Source: Isoetes taiwanensis
Lineage: Eukaryota > Streptophyta > Lycopodiopsida > Isoetales > Isoetaceae
Direction of reading: 5' to 3'
Length of the DNA: 64,000 nt
Assembly: GCA_021234155.1 (NCBI GenBank)
Contig: JAJEKV010000064.1
Location: 6,574,001 to 6,638,000, forward strand
Shown here: positions 33,474-44,009 of the stretch, piece by piece
Numbering within the stretch: the stretch's first letter is position 1
Layout: every line of letters starts with the position of its first letter
Made by a program: the position numbers and the translations under genes
The notes under the pieces: generated by a model
Told to the model about the DNA's origin: nothing
Database searches by the model: none
Seen by the model: the letters and a program-made list of their open reading frames with translations, nothing else

Positions 33474-33932
33474 ATGGTCGTGAAGGAGAAGCATCGTCCA
33501 ATTCCTTCCAACAGAATGTCGAAGCGCTGCCGCTCTCCCTCCAGCTCTGCCTCTCCCTCTCGCTCTGCCTCCCCTGGCCCTCATAAGCGCCGGAAACTGC
33601 TATCAATCCCTTTGGCTGAGGTCCTTGCCAGTCATGGCATAGGATCTTGGCCAATTTTTCATTTGCAGGAGCCCGATCCTGAGAGCCTACTACCCGAGAG
33701 CCCTGAGCCTGAGAGCTCTGATTCGTATTCCACCTCTTCTGAAAGCTCTGAAGATCTTTCGGAGCTTTCAGAAGAGGTGGAATCCTCCTCTAATTTCGAT
33801 TCCTCTGATGAAGCTTCTTCTGATGATCCCCAAGATTCCCAAGATTCTGATAACGAATGGAGCGAAGACCAGACCGAAGAAGAAGAAGAGGTAGAAGACG
33901 AAGAAGAACATGAATTTTTTTTGGAACTCTGA
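33474..33932 (+). CDS. Hypothetical serine-rich/acidic protein (152 aa)
   Basis: The frame runs from ATG 33474, or ATG 33516 (MSKRCRSPSSSASPSRSASP), through HKRRKLLSIPLAEVLASHGI to a long E/S/D tail ending EEEEEVEDEEEHEFFLEL. It has a basic N-terminus with SP/RS dipeptides and a bipartite KRRK patch, then a highly acidic C-terminus, as in some nuclear chromatin or RNA-binding accessory proteins. A consensus intron (donor AGA|GTAAGT at 33946, acceptor TTTTCTTACAG at 34021) lies just past the stop. A 22-bp perfect inverted repeat sits within the coding region. Family not recognised; confidence that it is or was a real exon is moderate. Confidence 0.5.
   Translation: MVVKEKHRPIPSNRMSKRCRSPSSSASPSRSASPGPHKRRKLLSIPLAEVLASHGIGSWPIFHLQEPDPESLLPESPEPESSDSYSTSSESSEDLSELSEEVESSSNFDSSDEASSDDPQDSQDSDNEWSEDQTEEEEEVEDEEEHEFFLEL
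33727..33783. repeat. 22-bp perfect inverted repeat inside the acidic ORF
   Basis: The left arm starts ATTCCACCTCTTCTGAAAGC (33727-33748). The right arm (33762-33783) is its exact reverse complement, separated by the 13-base loop TGAAGATCTTTCG, which is itself nearly palindromic. The RNA would form a very stable hairpin. Confidence 0.9.
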
Positions 33933-34089
33933 CATTTTCTACAGAGTAAGTAGCATGCATGCATTAAATTTTTGCTTTCTTTTATGTATTCTAAACTAAT
34001 TTTCTTCACTTTTTCTTACAGATGAAGCTTGAAGTCCCGGCTGTGGCACCTTTTTTTTTTTTTTTTTTTTTTTCTTTTGATCAAGTTAG

Positions 34090-34240
34090 TCTACATGCCT
34101 TTTGTGCCTTTGTATTTTTTTTTAAAAACAGATGGTATATAGGCCTTAGTGCCTTCATTTGATCTCACCCCATTGTTGATCTCACCCCCTTGTGAACTCA
34201 CCCCTTGTGATACAGGCCTTAGTGCCTCTTTGTAATATAT
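34090..34240. repeat. GGCCTTAGTGCCTTT short repeats (left of the LTR element)
   Basis: Units such as GGCCTTAGTGCC and TGATCTCACCCC repeat here and resume at 47540-47850 beyond the LTR element, showing that the retrotransposon split one array. A 23-base T run precedes them at 34051-34073. Confidence 0.7.
34236..34240. repeat. Target-site duplication TATAT of the LTR element (left)
   Basis: TATAT immediately precedes TGTGACG at 34241 and recurs at 47535-47539 directly after the other LTR end. Five bases is the usual Ty3/gypsy duplication length. Confidence 0.85.
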
Positions 34241-35893
34241 TGTGACGTCCCCTACTCGTATACGGTGCACTCACCGTATACAAACGAGAGTTCTCCCCCT
34301 ATACCAGCTCCATGCCGATACAGGGCCCTCCACATGACAACTTTGCAGGTGGCGGGTTCGATTGGGAAGAGTAAAGGGGTCATTTTACCCCGTCTCCCTC
34401 AGGGCCTACCTAGCTGCGGAAGCGTAAACATACATGTCAGTATATAAGAGCAACACATATATCCACCCCTGGGGGTGGTACATCACATCTGCATAGACAA
34501 TGATCATCGGCCTGATACATAGGGGAATCCTACCCGGGCTCGGACTCAAAGGGGCGGTGGCGGCTTGGGTCTCCAGTTCGTTCAGACGAGAATCATGACA
34601 ATGGATTGGGCTGGCATAAGAACATGGCACCTTTGGGTTGTCCACTCCATCCGCCCCTCCTGTGCACACTGCGAGTAGGCTGAAAAGTGTTGGGACCTGG
34701 ATCAGAGCCCGCCCGGATGCATAGCCAAGGGGCTATTCACGGGAGTTTCATCTCCCCGGTTCGATGGGGCGGGGAGAATCACTCCCCCCGAGATCTACCT
34801 GTGACTCAAGGTGACTAGAGGGCCCTTTGCCCGTGATTGTTGAACCCACTGGAAAGTGAACACCACTTCACGGGTGTCGAGTCCATGCCTTATCCGCTTT
34901 TCGGTGGTAAGCCATTAGACCTAGTCACAATGATCCCGGTGGGCCGCCTTACACACCCGAGGATGGATCGTTCAGTCGAGCAGGAACCTCCTTCTTAGCC
35001 CGGTCGGCCCCTTCACCCACAACCAGGTGTGGTTCTTGTACCACAGGCGAATCTATAGTGTGCTAGAGGTTAATCTAGGAGCATCTACTACCAAGCTTGA
35101 GGTCTCTACCCCCTTCCCAATACAAGGAGTTCATAGAGATACATCATCCATATATATCACAGAAGAACTAAAGAACTATATCTAATCTATATCATAGAGT
35201 TAGGTTCTTTAGTTAGAGTCTGATATCTAGAGATCTAGAAGGCTGCTATGGGCAATTTAATAGGCTAAACCTCTTGATTCTATGGTGAAATAGGGTTTAG
35301 ACTATTCAATTGGCCAAATACTGATCCTTGAGTGGCTCCTCGACTGAGTTTGACCATCCTGGCTTGAAACGGCTTCGAATCAATGGAAATTAATGGTGCA
35401 ATTCTCTCGAGGCCGAGTGGGAGGGCGGTTTGGCTCTTGAGGCAGCCAAAGCGAGCTCTAAAACCCTAGAAACGAAAAATGGGCAAGTTAGGGTTTCCCT
35501 CCTTAAATAGACATGGGGTTGGCTAGGGTTTCCAATTATCCCCTTTAGGCATGTGGGATAATTGGGAATGGGCCCACTGCCTTTAATGGCTAGGTGGCAA
35601 AATGTGCCCACATGGAAATGTGTGCCCACATTAATGTGTACATTGGAAAATGTGCACATTAATTGCACACAGGTATGGCCACTTGGCATCAAGTGTCCAT
35701 ATGGAAGTGTGTGCCCACATTAATGTGTACATTGGAAAATGTGCACATTAATAGTTGCACATATTCCTTGCAAGTTGCCCCCTAGGGCTACCCACTGGCT
35801 ACGTTAGGCGTACCGTCGGTCGGGTGGCGTGTCGCGGCGTGGCGGCAAGATGCGATATCGTCACGGGGCCGTATCGCGTCCGGAAGCGTCACA
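34241..35893 (-). repeat. 3' LTR
   Basis: It aligns with 45900-47534 throughout (for example TATACCAGCTCCATGCC, AACCTCCTTCTTAGC and GCTAGGGTTTCCAATTATCC). It begins TGTGACGTCC and ends GCGTCACA. The two LTRs differ at many positions, largely small indels and changes around CTG/CAG/CCG. Confidence 0.9.
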
Positions 35894-35909
35894 TTCCCCC
35901 CACCTTGAA
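35894..35909 (-). other. Polypurine tract
   Basis: On the minus strand the bases immediately before the 3' LTR read CAAGGTGGGGGGAA. This is a purine-rich plus-strand primer in the expected position for an element transcribed on the minus strand. Confidence 0.85.
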
Positions 35910-36789
35910 ATGATCTTTGTCCAGCGACATCGGTAGGTCTCCACCTTGGGATCATCCTAACTTTTGCAATCAACCTGATATATCACGATAAACTACTATA
36001 ATACTTACATTTATTAAGATTACCTTAAGGTAATATTTTTTAAAACATTATCAACGCCATTATATTGAAATAACTTATCAATTCATAACATCTTTAAGCA
36101 AGTTACTTTCGATAGTTTTACTTATCCGCGACAATTAAGTTTATCAAAATTTTAACATTTCATGTCTAACATTATTGTTCGAGGTACTCTTCATTCCTTG
36201 CAACACATTCCAACAAAATTTGTGTTGCAAGTCTTCAAATAACTTCGACCTCCTTGCCCTCTGGGCTCTCTATTGGCTGCGGTCGACACTACGTTAGTAC
36301 CATTTTAATTATTAATAAAATTTTGGTTATATGGTGACCACCCCATCTATCTACATGGATGCATGGCTAATCTCGTGGGAAGATGGTGAATCTTCCATTA
36401 TGGCCGTGGAGGCGGCCTATATGCCTATATGCGCTCATGCCTACACCCTAGTTGCCCGGTGGAGGATAGGTCCTTCCGTATATGAGGCGTGAAGGCACGA
36501 TTCCTCCTATCAAAGCATATATGGGGCTAGAGGTGCTTTTCCTATCGGTGCATTCCTTAATGACCTCCTTTCTCTAGGTCGGGGTCTACTTCCGTGGGAC
36601 GGTAGACTTTCTAATCTACCTTCCACTTTCGCCCAAAGGAAGAAGCGGTCATGCCTACATTGACATTACACCGCCCTAGAGATCACCGTGGCGGTCCCAT
36701 CATCCGGTACAACGCATGCGACCCATACCTAGCATAGGTTGCATCGTGTGAATTAATCTTAACTACCCAAGAATTAATCTACACAAATC

Positions 36790-36990
36790 GACATGCACGG
36801 CCCGATTTCTTGGGATATGACTTTGCCGTCCCATTGCTCCATAAAGCTGGTGCTTTGCTTTACTAGATCTTTCTTAAGTACCCGCGTCGCGTCTTCCACC
36901 CAGGTAAGTGTTTCCACTTAACCAAATATTGGAGGAACTCCGACCTCCTTCGTTTTCTTGAAAGCTTTATCAAGAATCAATGCGGAATTA
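36790..36990 (-). pseudogene. Chromodomain of the integrase C-terminus
   Basis: Across frames the minus strand reads YLVKWKHLP, then WVEDATRVLKKDLVKQ, matching the chromodomain core Y-L-V-K-W-x-x-x-P-x-x-x-x-T-W of plant chromoviruses. Just upstream, on either side of 37040, KLDLPKTPK and LLKKHTPNPHLSLGHSNVVE give the usual link from integrase. A frameshift splits the domain after HLP. Chromodomains of this kind read methylated H3K9 and guide integration into heterochromatin; the aromatic cage cannot be fully checked because of the shifts. Bases 35910-36790 contain no other gene. Confidence 0.6.
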
Positions 36991-37129
36991 TTTCCGGCTG
37001 CTCCTCTGTCATTTCAACAACGTTGGAGTGTCCAAGACTTAAATGCGGATTTGGAGTGTGCTTCTTCAACAAACTCCGTGGAAGACCTTATGAATCTTTA
37101 GGTGTCTTTGGCAAGTCTAGCTTGTAGGA

Positions 37130-38229
37130 TTGATTACCTACTCTTTTGACTATTACGAAGGTCCAGCCCATCTTGGAGCAAGCTTCTTGCAATTCCGATC
37201 TGAGCTTAGCTGCTTCACCTTGATCTTGAGCCACACATTGTCACCAACCCGAACTCCACGGTTGTTCGATGCTTGTCGGCGATGCTCTTTTGTCGGCTCC
37301 TTGCTGCTAGCGCGGATACCCTCGAACCTCTTCCACGAGCTGCTTTGCATGTCGGCCAACATCTGCTCTGCGAAACTTCCACTTTTGACCGGGGGTTGTG
37401 CCAAGTGTCCTGAGTTAAACAGCGATAACCATAATTAATCATAAGCGGCGACATTTGGGATGATTCACGCTTGGTGCTATTGTATGCAAACTCCACCAAG
37501 TGAATAAATTCTTCCCATACCTTGCTTATTCGGGGCGTAGTTTAAATAGCATGTCTTCCAAAATCCTGTTGGTCCACTCCGTTTGGCCATCCGTCGAGGA
37601 TGATGATCGCATCATGGATAGTTTAAATGCAGATAGTGCATAAAGAGGTCTTGCCGAGAAGGCACTCATAAACTTTGGGTTCTGTCGGAGATAATCTCCC
37701 TTGGCATGCCATGAAGCACGAAGATCTCTTTGGTGAAGAGCTTTCTTTGTATCCATAGCCATGTATCGTGGTCACGCAAGGCCACAAAATGTGCCATCTT
37801 CGACAACTTGTCGACTACTACCATCAAGGCGTCCTTTCCTCTTACTGTTCTTGGAAGCCCTGTGATGAAATCCATGCTGATCACCTCCCACTTAGCGTTT
37901 GGCACCGCTAATGGCTCTAATGCCCCTGGAATTCGAAGCTGTTCTGCCTTCGTCTGCTGACATAGCTGACATTCCTTGATGTAGCGAGATACTTGCTTCT
38001 TCATTCATGGCCAATAATAGCTGCTGCGCACTTTGAAATATGTTTTCATGAATCCTCCATGGCCAGCTATTGGACTGTTGTGCGTGTCATGGAGGATCAA
38101 TTTCCTTATGCCTGATGATTCGGGTACGCACAACTTGTTCTTATGGTATAACAGGTTGCCTTCCTTCTTATAATGTTTAAACGCTTCCCGCTCCTTATAC
38201 GTTCTAGCCTCCCTAGAGGGCTTGCCCAT
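37130..38229 (-). pseudogene. Gypsy integrase
   Basis: The HHCC zinc finger is visible: LILHDTHNSPIAGHGGFMKT (38005-38229), then YIKECQLCQQTKAEQLRI (37666-38004). The DDE core follows: VISMDFITGLPRT, VVDKLSKMAHFVAL, then DGQTEWTNRILEDML with the catalytic Glu (37526-37762), then VEFAYNSTKRESSQMSP. The domain ends with KKLAPRWAGPS near 37153, the GPY/F-type module leading to the chromodomain. It is broken into several frames, so it is not functional as read. Confidence 0.85.
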
Positions 38230-38274
38230 ACTTCCTTGAAATCGGCGTCCGTTGGCAAGGATTCTTCAATCTTC

Positions 38275-38760
38275 TTACCAAAAGTCGGCCGGAGGCGTCG
38301 AAATTGCATTGCAATGCACTCTAGTTGTCGGGGATGCCTTGAAAGCATCCGCTACCACATTGAGCTTCCACGGCTTGTAGACTATATCAAAGTCATACTC
38401 TTCAAGGAACTCCATCCACCTTCTCTGTCTCGGGTTGAGGTGTGGTTGCGTGAATATATCTTGGAGGCTCACGATGAATGCGTATCCAAGCTGGAACTTC
38501 CTTCCCAAAGATAGTGTCTCCAAATTCTTAATGCCACGGCGGTACCAAGCAATTCGATGCGTGGGTGGGGTAAGCGGCGTTTGGCGTCGTTCATCTTCAC
38601 GGAATCATCGCTACCACACGCTCTTCTTGCATGAGCCTTTGCACATAGCTATCTTACTCGCGGCGTCTGTGGCTACAAGCTTATCTTTCTCTCCGGTCCC
38701 GGGGTTAGAATTTGGGGGGCTGTTGTTAAAGCTTCCTTCAACAATTCAAACCACAGCGGG
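38275..38760 (-). pseudogene. Gypsy RNase H
   Basis: It reads [40 protein letters not shown] and LNVVADAF, the C-terminal RNase H region (RQRRW..L..YDF.I.Y..G..N.VADALSR). The upstream part (38540-38760) has ACSxTDAAS-like pieces split by shifts. Confidence 0.75.
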
Positions 38761-38874
38761 CTTTCTTGTGCCAATGCTGCGCCCAATCTTTCACCTTCTC
38801 CGCCCCTCGTCAGTGTTTACGTTAGGGGCGCTATCTTAGCAAAGTTCTTCCACGAACTTCCTGTAGTACCACTG

Positions 38875-39657
38875 CTAGGCTGGTAGAAAACTTCTGACTT
38901 CATGCACATTCTTGGTAGCCCGCCAGCTGAATAGCGGCTTCAATCTTGGCGGGATCGAAGTGAGATTCCTTCTGGCGAGATCACATGACCCCGGGTATTC
39001 CACCTTCTTTGTTCTTGGTGACGCCGACAACTTGGCGCATAACCGGTGCCTCTTCAACTTCTCTAGCACTCTCCTTAAGTGTTGTGCGTGCTCTTCAAAG
39101 GGATCTGCTATACACCAAAATGTCATCAAAGAATACAATCACAAAGGTGTCTAAGAACTCCCTCAAGATGTCGTTCATGAGCCTCATGAGCGTCGCGGGG
39201 CATTCGATAAGCGAAAGGCATTACCGTGAACTCATAATGCCCATCTGCAGCGTTCTGAAGGCGGTCTTGTGGATATCTTCTTCCTTTATCCTGATCGATG
39301 ATAGCGACCTTAAATTCGATTTTGGAGAAGACCTTTGCACCTTGGGCTGATCCATCAAAATTAAATGCGATCTGGGGGCGCATACTTGTTCTTAATGGTG
39401 TGCTTGTTCAAGCGCCTATAGTCTATGCACATCCTTAAACTGCCATCCTTCTTCTTTACAAAGAGAATGGGTGCTCCAAATGGCGAGACACTAGGTCTAA
39501 TGAAGCCTAGGTCGAGCAACTCCTGCAATTGCTTCTTTAGCTCCGTCAACTCTTGCGTCGTCATTCTGTATGGAGCCTTACTTGTCGGCTTTGTTCCCGG
39601 TTCGAGTGCTATCTCACATCGACTCCCACAAGGGAGGAAGCTGCTTGATCTCATCAC
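38875..39657 (-). pseudogene. Gypsy reverse transcriptase
   Basis: It contains [51 protein letters not shown] and, at 39122-39130 on the minus strand, VFFDDILVY with the catalytic Asp pair. HLRRVLEKLKRHRLCAKLS, PGHVIS-type and VHEVRSFL motifs follow. At least three frameshifts interrupt it. The RT reading is closely related to the fragment at 21025-21342. Confidence 0.85.
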
Positions 39658-39683
39658 GGAAAGAGACCATGGAACTCAGGTGA

Positions 39684-40169
39684 TCAGTGAGCTATTTGCT
39701 TGACAACTTCTTTGAGCACCTTGTCTTCTTTGCTTTCTTCTGACTCTGGCTCGTTAATCTCAAGCTTGAAGATGTATGCTACCTGCTCGCTCTTGATGCA
39801 CTTGAACAGCCGTTTAGAAGACATACACTGCATGATGGGAACAACTTCTTTACCTGTAATCTCAATGATCTTGCCGTCGGGTGTTGGGAAGGTCACCTTC
39901 CGCTTTCCACAATCAATAATGGCCCCTGCTGGTCCAAGGTACTCCATTCCTATGATCAAGTCGTACTTGCCAATGCCCATTACTTCTGCCCCCATCTGGA
40001 TATTAATCCCTGGTAAGTCGATGTCGAAGTTGATTCTCTTGCCTGCCGTCTGCCTTACTGCTCCACTTGCTAAGACAACGGGCCTTGGCTTTGACTTTAG
40101 TGGTTTCAACTTCAACATTTGAACCATTCTGGGGGATGCAAAGTTATGGCTACTTCCTGAGTCTATCAA
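39684..40169 (-). CDS. Gypsy aspartic protease and linker
   Basis: This 161-codon open frame starts MIDSGSSHNFASPRMVQMLK with the active-site DSG (the DTG equivalent). It continues NIQMGAEVMGIGKYDLIIGM, the conserved ILG/IIGM flap-side motif, then EVVPIMQCMSSKRLFKCIKS and an acidic linker to RT. It is the least damaged pol segment. The natural product is processed from gag-pol, so its ATG is incidental. Confidence 0.85.
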   Translation of the reverse strand: MIDSGSSHNFASPRMVQMLKLKPLKSKPRPVVLASGAVRQTAGKRINFDIDLPGINIQMGAEVMGIGKYDLIIGMEYLGPAGAIIDCGKRKVTFPTPDGKIIEITGKEVVPIMQCMSSKRLFKCIKSEQVAYIFKLEINEPESEESKEDKVLKEVVKQIAH

Positions 40170-40355
40170 GACTATGAAGGACTTGGTCTTGGCCTTCCCT
40201 CTTGTGGAAATTACTTTATCTTGGCTCTCTGCTTTGCTCTGTATCTATTAAGCGGCAAAGATATGACACTCACCACAGAATGTAGTCGCGGCCTTCCTGC
40301 GCCATCGTCGTCAGGGCCAGTGTCCCAATCTCCCAACTCACGCTAGTCTTTGCAC

Positions 40356-41434
40356 TCATGGCGTAGGCGGTTTCACGCCCCTATGGCCTGGTGGAAACAC
40401 ACGAAGCAAAAGCTGCTTTTCTATGCACTCCTGTCTCTTTTCCTTGGGCATAGCCTGCAAAAAGGATCGCACTGCTTTGGAGTAGTTTGACCCCTCCTGC
40501 TTGTCCTTGAAGGACACCTCCTTCTTCTCCTGCTGTTTCCCCTGGTTGCCACCATATGGGGCTCTAGCTTGACCTGGACTGGCTGCCCTAGGGCTATAGC
40601 TTCCTGTTGCCTTGCCTTTATCCTGGTAGTGCTGCTGCCTCTGCCCGCTATTCTGAGGTCCCGTTCCTTGCAAGCTTATTGCCTTGGACTCTGCTTCCGA
40701 CACTGTCTTAGGATTTATTGCCCTCACAAGCTTGCGGATCTCCTCATTCAGCCCCTCAATATAGCTTTCTACTGCATGCTTCTCACACAATTTTGGCACA
40801 TACAGCCTCAGCCTCATGAATTCCTCTGTATACTTCGGGCCATTTGTTGCCTTCTTTGCAACTTTAGAGAGCTGCTTTGCATCATCTTGGACTTATGTTC
40901 CCTTGGGACGTAATGGCGCTTGAAGGCTTTAGCAAACTTTCTGAACTTACAAGCATCCCTGCTTAAGCCATGTGCCTTTGCATAACCCTTCCACCAAATC
41001 CGTGCGGCTCCTTTCAAGTTGGCTGTTGCCACTCTGCCTTTGTCTTTATCCTTCATGCCATAATTCTTGCCGGTACTCACTCATTTAGTCCGACCATGCC
41101 TCTGCTTCTAATCGACTGTTCTCCCAGAAGCTGTTCGATTCGGCCCTTCCATACATTGCCGGTCGCGGAATCTACCTTCTTACGGTAGTCGAGGCCACAG
41201 TGTCCCTTTGTCGTCCGTCTATGGCGTCCCTCGCCTTGCATCTGCGGTGTTCCTGCGCCTTCGCGTTTGTTTGTCTGGGCACGCTCTTCGTCTTCCTCGG
41301 AGTCGGAGTCTGAATTTGAGCTTGAGTCGGAAGATTCCGGGCTGGAGGATCTCCTTCTCTTGTTCCTCTTCTTGTCCCTTCCTGCTCTCCGAGCTGATGC
41401 TTGCGGCAACTGAGCGTTGCCCACCGAACCTCAC
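40356..41434 (-). pseudogene. Gag
   Basis: Minus-strand pieces in order: an SR/acidic head (NKRRRSSSPESSDSSSNSDS, 41219-41434), KDKGRVATANLKGAARIWWK with the gag LKGxAxxWW core and FRKFAKAFKRHYVPREHKSK (40814-41080), MRLRLYVPKLCEKHAVESYI and SEAESKAISLQGTGPQ, then SNYSKAVRSFLQAMPKEKRQ (40356-40817). An obvious CCHC knuckle was not resolved because of frameshifts. Frame changes between pieces prevent a single product. Confidence 0.75.
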
Positions 41435-41839
41435 CTTGCTTTGCGGACCAGCAAGGCCTTTATCTGCTCAAGGTCCGGTCCTCATCACGGGATATTTCCT
41501 CTTAAAGGGTCATGGGTCCAAATTCCTCGAGCGGGTTCCTTGCGGAGGTGGCTTTTGAGCGGACTTCTGTTCTTCTATATGGTCTCGGCATTGTCGTTCC
41601 CACGAGCTTAGGCCTCTAGCGCATACACAAGTAATTCATGGCTATATGGTTAGTTTTACTTGTTCTCTTGCATTGTTTATGTTTGTTGGTATAGTTGTGG
41701 GGCAAAAATACATCAACAAAACATTTAAAGTCTGCAGAAATTATATTCATATATTATATAATATTTTAGTACAAAAGTCTCGGGATCAAAAGAGTCTAAC
41801 TAGTCTTGGAATGGCCCAGTAAGGCGGTTGTCTTCGGGA

Positions 41840-43316
41840 ACTTCTTAACTTGGGCGTTCCTCTTAGAATGACCCAAGTTCACGATGGCGCTTTGGCGGCG
41901 AGCCTGCAAAGCTCTGCGCCACCCTTCCACCTAGCGATTAAATTTTGTAAGGGCCGCGGTCACCGCCAATCTCGCCTGCCGTCGATGGGGTATGGCAAAG
42001 TTGAAGAGGTCAAGTACCATTGCCCTCTTGACTAGGACATCATAGTCGACGTTTGCCGCTATTCGAGCATGCATGCGAAGCACGAGTGCAATCGGCATGA
42101 ACACCCCTTCTTCACCTCGGGGGCTGAACTTGCGATTGTATCAATACTCTCCCATCTAGCAGCAGCGGTAGGTAGTACCTCAGGGATCTGTCATTGTGCG
42201 TCGCGGATGATTCTCCACTTGTTTGGCCTCCTGCTCTCTATGCGGCGTGATAAATTCGACCTCTATCTCGGTGAGAGCTCGGTAGTCTTCAATTGTGGAG
42301 TCGACTGCTTTGGGTCGATTCTGCTCCTCTTGCTAGGGGTGGTGTCGAAGGTGCAGGCATTAGGATGCTCGTGGTCTTCCCACGGATCCCCATCTGTTCT
42401 TGGAGGCGAGGAACTCCTCCTCAGTTAAGCGGCTCTCTCGTCCATCATTTGCACGATCTTTCTTTGTAGGCTTGGATGTGGGAGTGACTCCCACAATGTA
42501 GGTGTCGGCCTCCCTCACTTGAAGCCCGAGGAAAGTCAGGGCTCCCGGGACGATGAAGTCGTCCAAGTTGGACTGCCCGTGGGCTGGTGGGCAGTTCATC
42601 AATCCCGAGCTCCCTCTCCACGCATTGGGGAAGGTTACGGATGTCGTGAGGAGTAGATACTCCTCTCCCGTTGATGATGATAGGGGCTAGGCTTGTGATG
42701 CCTAGCCCAAGTGAGAACAATTACGATGAGTCTGGCTCTCACTTTCGAAGTTGACCAGCTCACATTACGCTTGTTGCCGTTCTTCCTGCGAGTCGAGCTC
42801 GGAGGTGTACTTATTGTCGTCCACTCCTCTTCTTCTTCCTCTGCTCTTTCACTGCTCTTAGCGTCTGCCGAAGCATCTCTCCTCCTCTGCTTGCGCTGCT
42901 ATGGGGTCCACCTCCATCGGAGGGATAGAGTTGCCCCATTGGGTTTTATTTGTGATTGGGACAAGAAAATAGCTAGAGGCGGTGTGTAGGAGAAATACTT
43001 GGTCTGTTGGCTGTCGGGGACCATGTAGTCTAACGACCTCTGCCTTGTTAGTTAGGTACTTGGCGATGTTGGGGACATCACCCAAGGCTGCTTGAAGGGA
43101 TGGGCGGGAACAAAATATCCTATGCAAGGGGAACTGAACAAGGGAGGGTCCTACCCTAGCTTGAAACTCTGCTAACACTTGCCTATATCTTTGGGGTTGC
43201 ATTTAAGCGTAACTTGGATATCAATTTCTTTCCCAAAGACTTGGAAGATGTCGTTGACATCCGCCTCGGCACATGGAGCCTTGGCGTACGTACCATCGCT
43301 GAAGTCGGCGGTGGCC
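41840..43316 (-). pseudogene. Extra ORF2 between the 5' LTR and gag
   Basis: An ATG at 43316 opens MATADFSDGTYAKAPCAEAD, VNDIFQVFGKEIDIQVTLKC. One frame over come QPQRYRQVLAEFQARVGPSL, LGDVPNIAKYLTNKAEVVRL and TDQVFLLHTASSYFLVPITN, then a basic stretch. Later pieces include LGITSLAPIIINGRGVSTPH, LDDFIVPGALTFLGLQVREA and (minus, about 41930-42100) GVFMPIALVLRMHARIAANV and VKRAMVLDLFNFAIPHRRQA. Together they suggest a single protein of roughly 450 residues broken by shifts. I do not recognise it. It is co-oriented with gag and preceded by the palindrome pair at 43615-43890. Confidence 0.5.
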
Positions 43317-43614
43317 ATTGATCTAGCGAAGAAGAGAGTATCGAGCAGTCTGAGAAGCGCTTGGAAGATCGCCCTAAGCGATGGAGAGCAAACTTGCGGG
43401 GTGCTAAATGAGAAATGGAGGACCTATTTATAGAAAAGGGAAAACCCTAATTTTTGGATGACCTAGAATTTACTGAGATTAGGTGACTCGATCTATTAAA
43501 GGGGTGCAATTGAGAATTTGAGGACTATTTTTAGGTTTGAAGCATGTTAAGAACAACTAATGAACCTATTGCAACAATTTGGAGATTATTTGGTGAAGAA
43601 AGTGGTCTTGAGGT

Positions 43615-43890
43615 CTCACCGTTAGCGCCCGGGCCGATAATGAAAAGTTCATTTTACGTCTGGCGGCGTGTGAAGACATGGGTTCTAAATGGGCTAAACT
43701 TAATCAATTTGGATAATCTAAAGCTTTTGTAATTCTACTAAACTTCGCCGAGTTAGGCAAAATTGACCCCTTATTTGGTCGATTTGGGCGATCTTGGGCA
43801 TTTATGGGCATGGTCTCTGCGTTCTTGCCCGGCGAAAATGAGAATCTCATTTTTACGTCTGGCGGCGTGTGTGAGACATCGTCTCAATTT
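43615..43890 (-). promoter_or_regulatory. Palindrome pair upstream of ORF2
   Basis: Two related motifs about 200 bases apart: GCCCGGGCCGATAATGAAAA then TTCATTTTACGTCTGGCGGCGTGTG (about 43627-43672), and GCCCGGCGAAAATGAGAATC then TCATTTTTACGTCTGGCGGCGTGTG (about 43828-43872). The second contains the perfect inverted repeat AAAATGAGA-A-TCTCATTTT. The same pair occurs upstream of ORF1 (45450-45700). It could be promoter, processing or translational control sites; the role is inferred only from position. Confidence 0.55.
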
Positions 43891-44009
43891 TGCTTAACAA
43901 CTCCAATTTACCCAAAATAAAAGCCCGGTCGATATCTTAACTTAATTAAACAAGATTGAACTCATTATTTACACAAAAATTCTTTATATTAACAAAAAAT
44001 TTTATTATT

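Noticed and set aside
37130-41611. Several plus-strand ORFs over 100 codons across the gypsy gag-pol region
   Set aside because: They are antisense to recognisable gag, protease, RT and integrase motifs on the minus strand.
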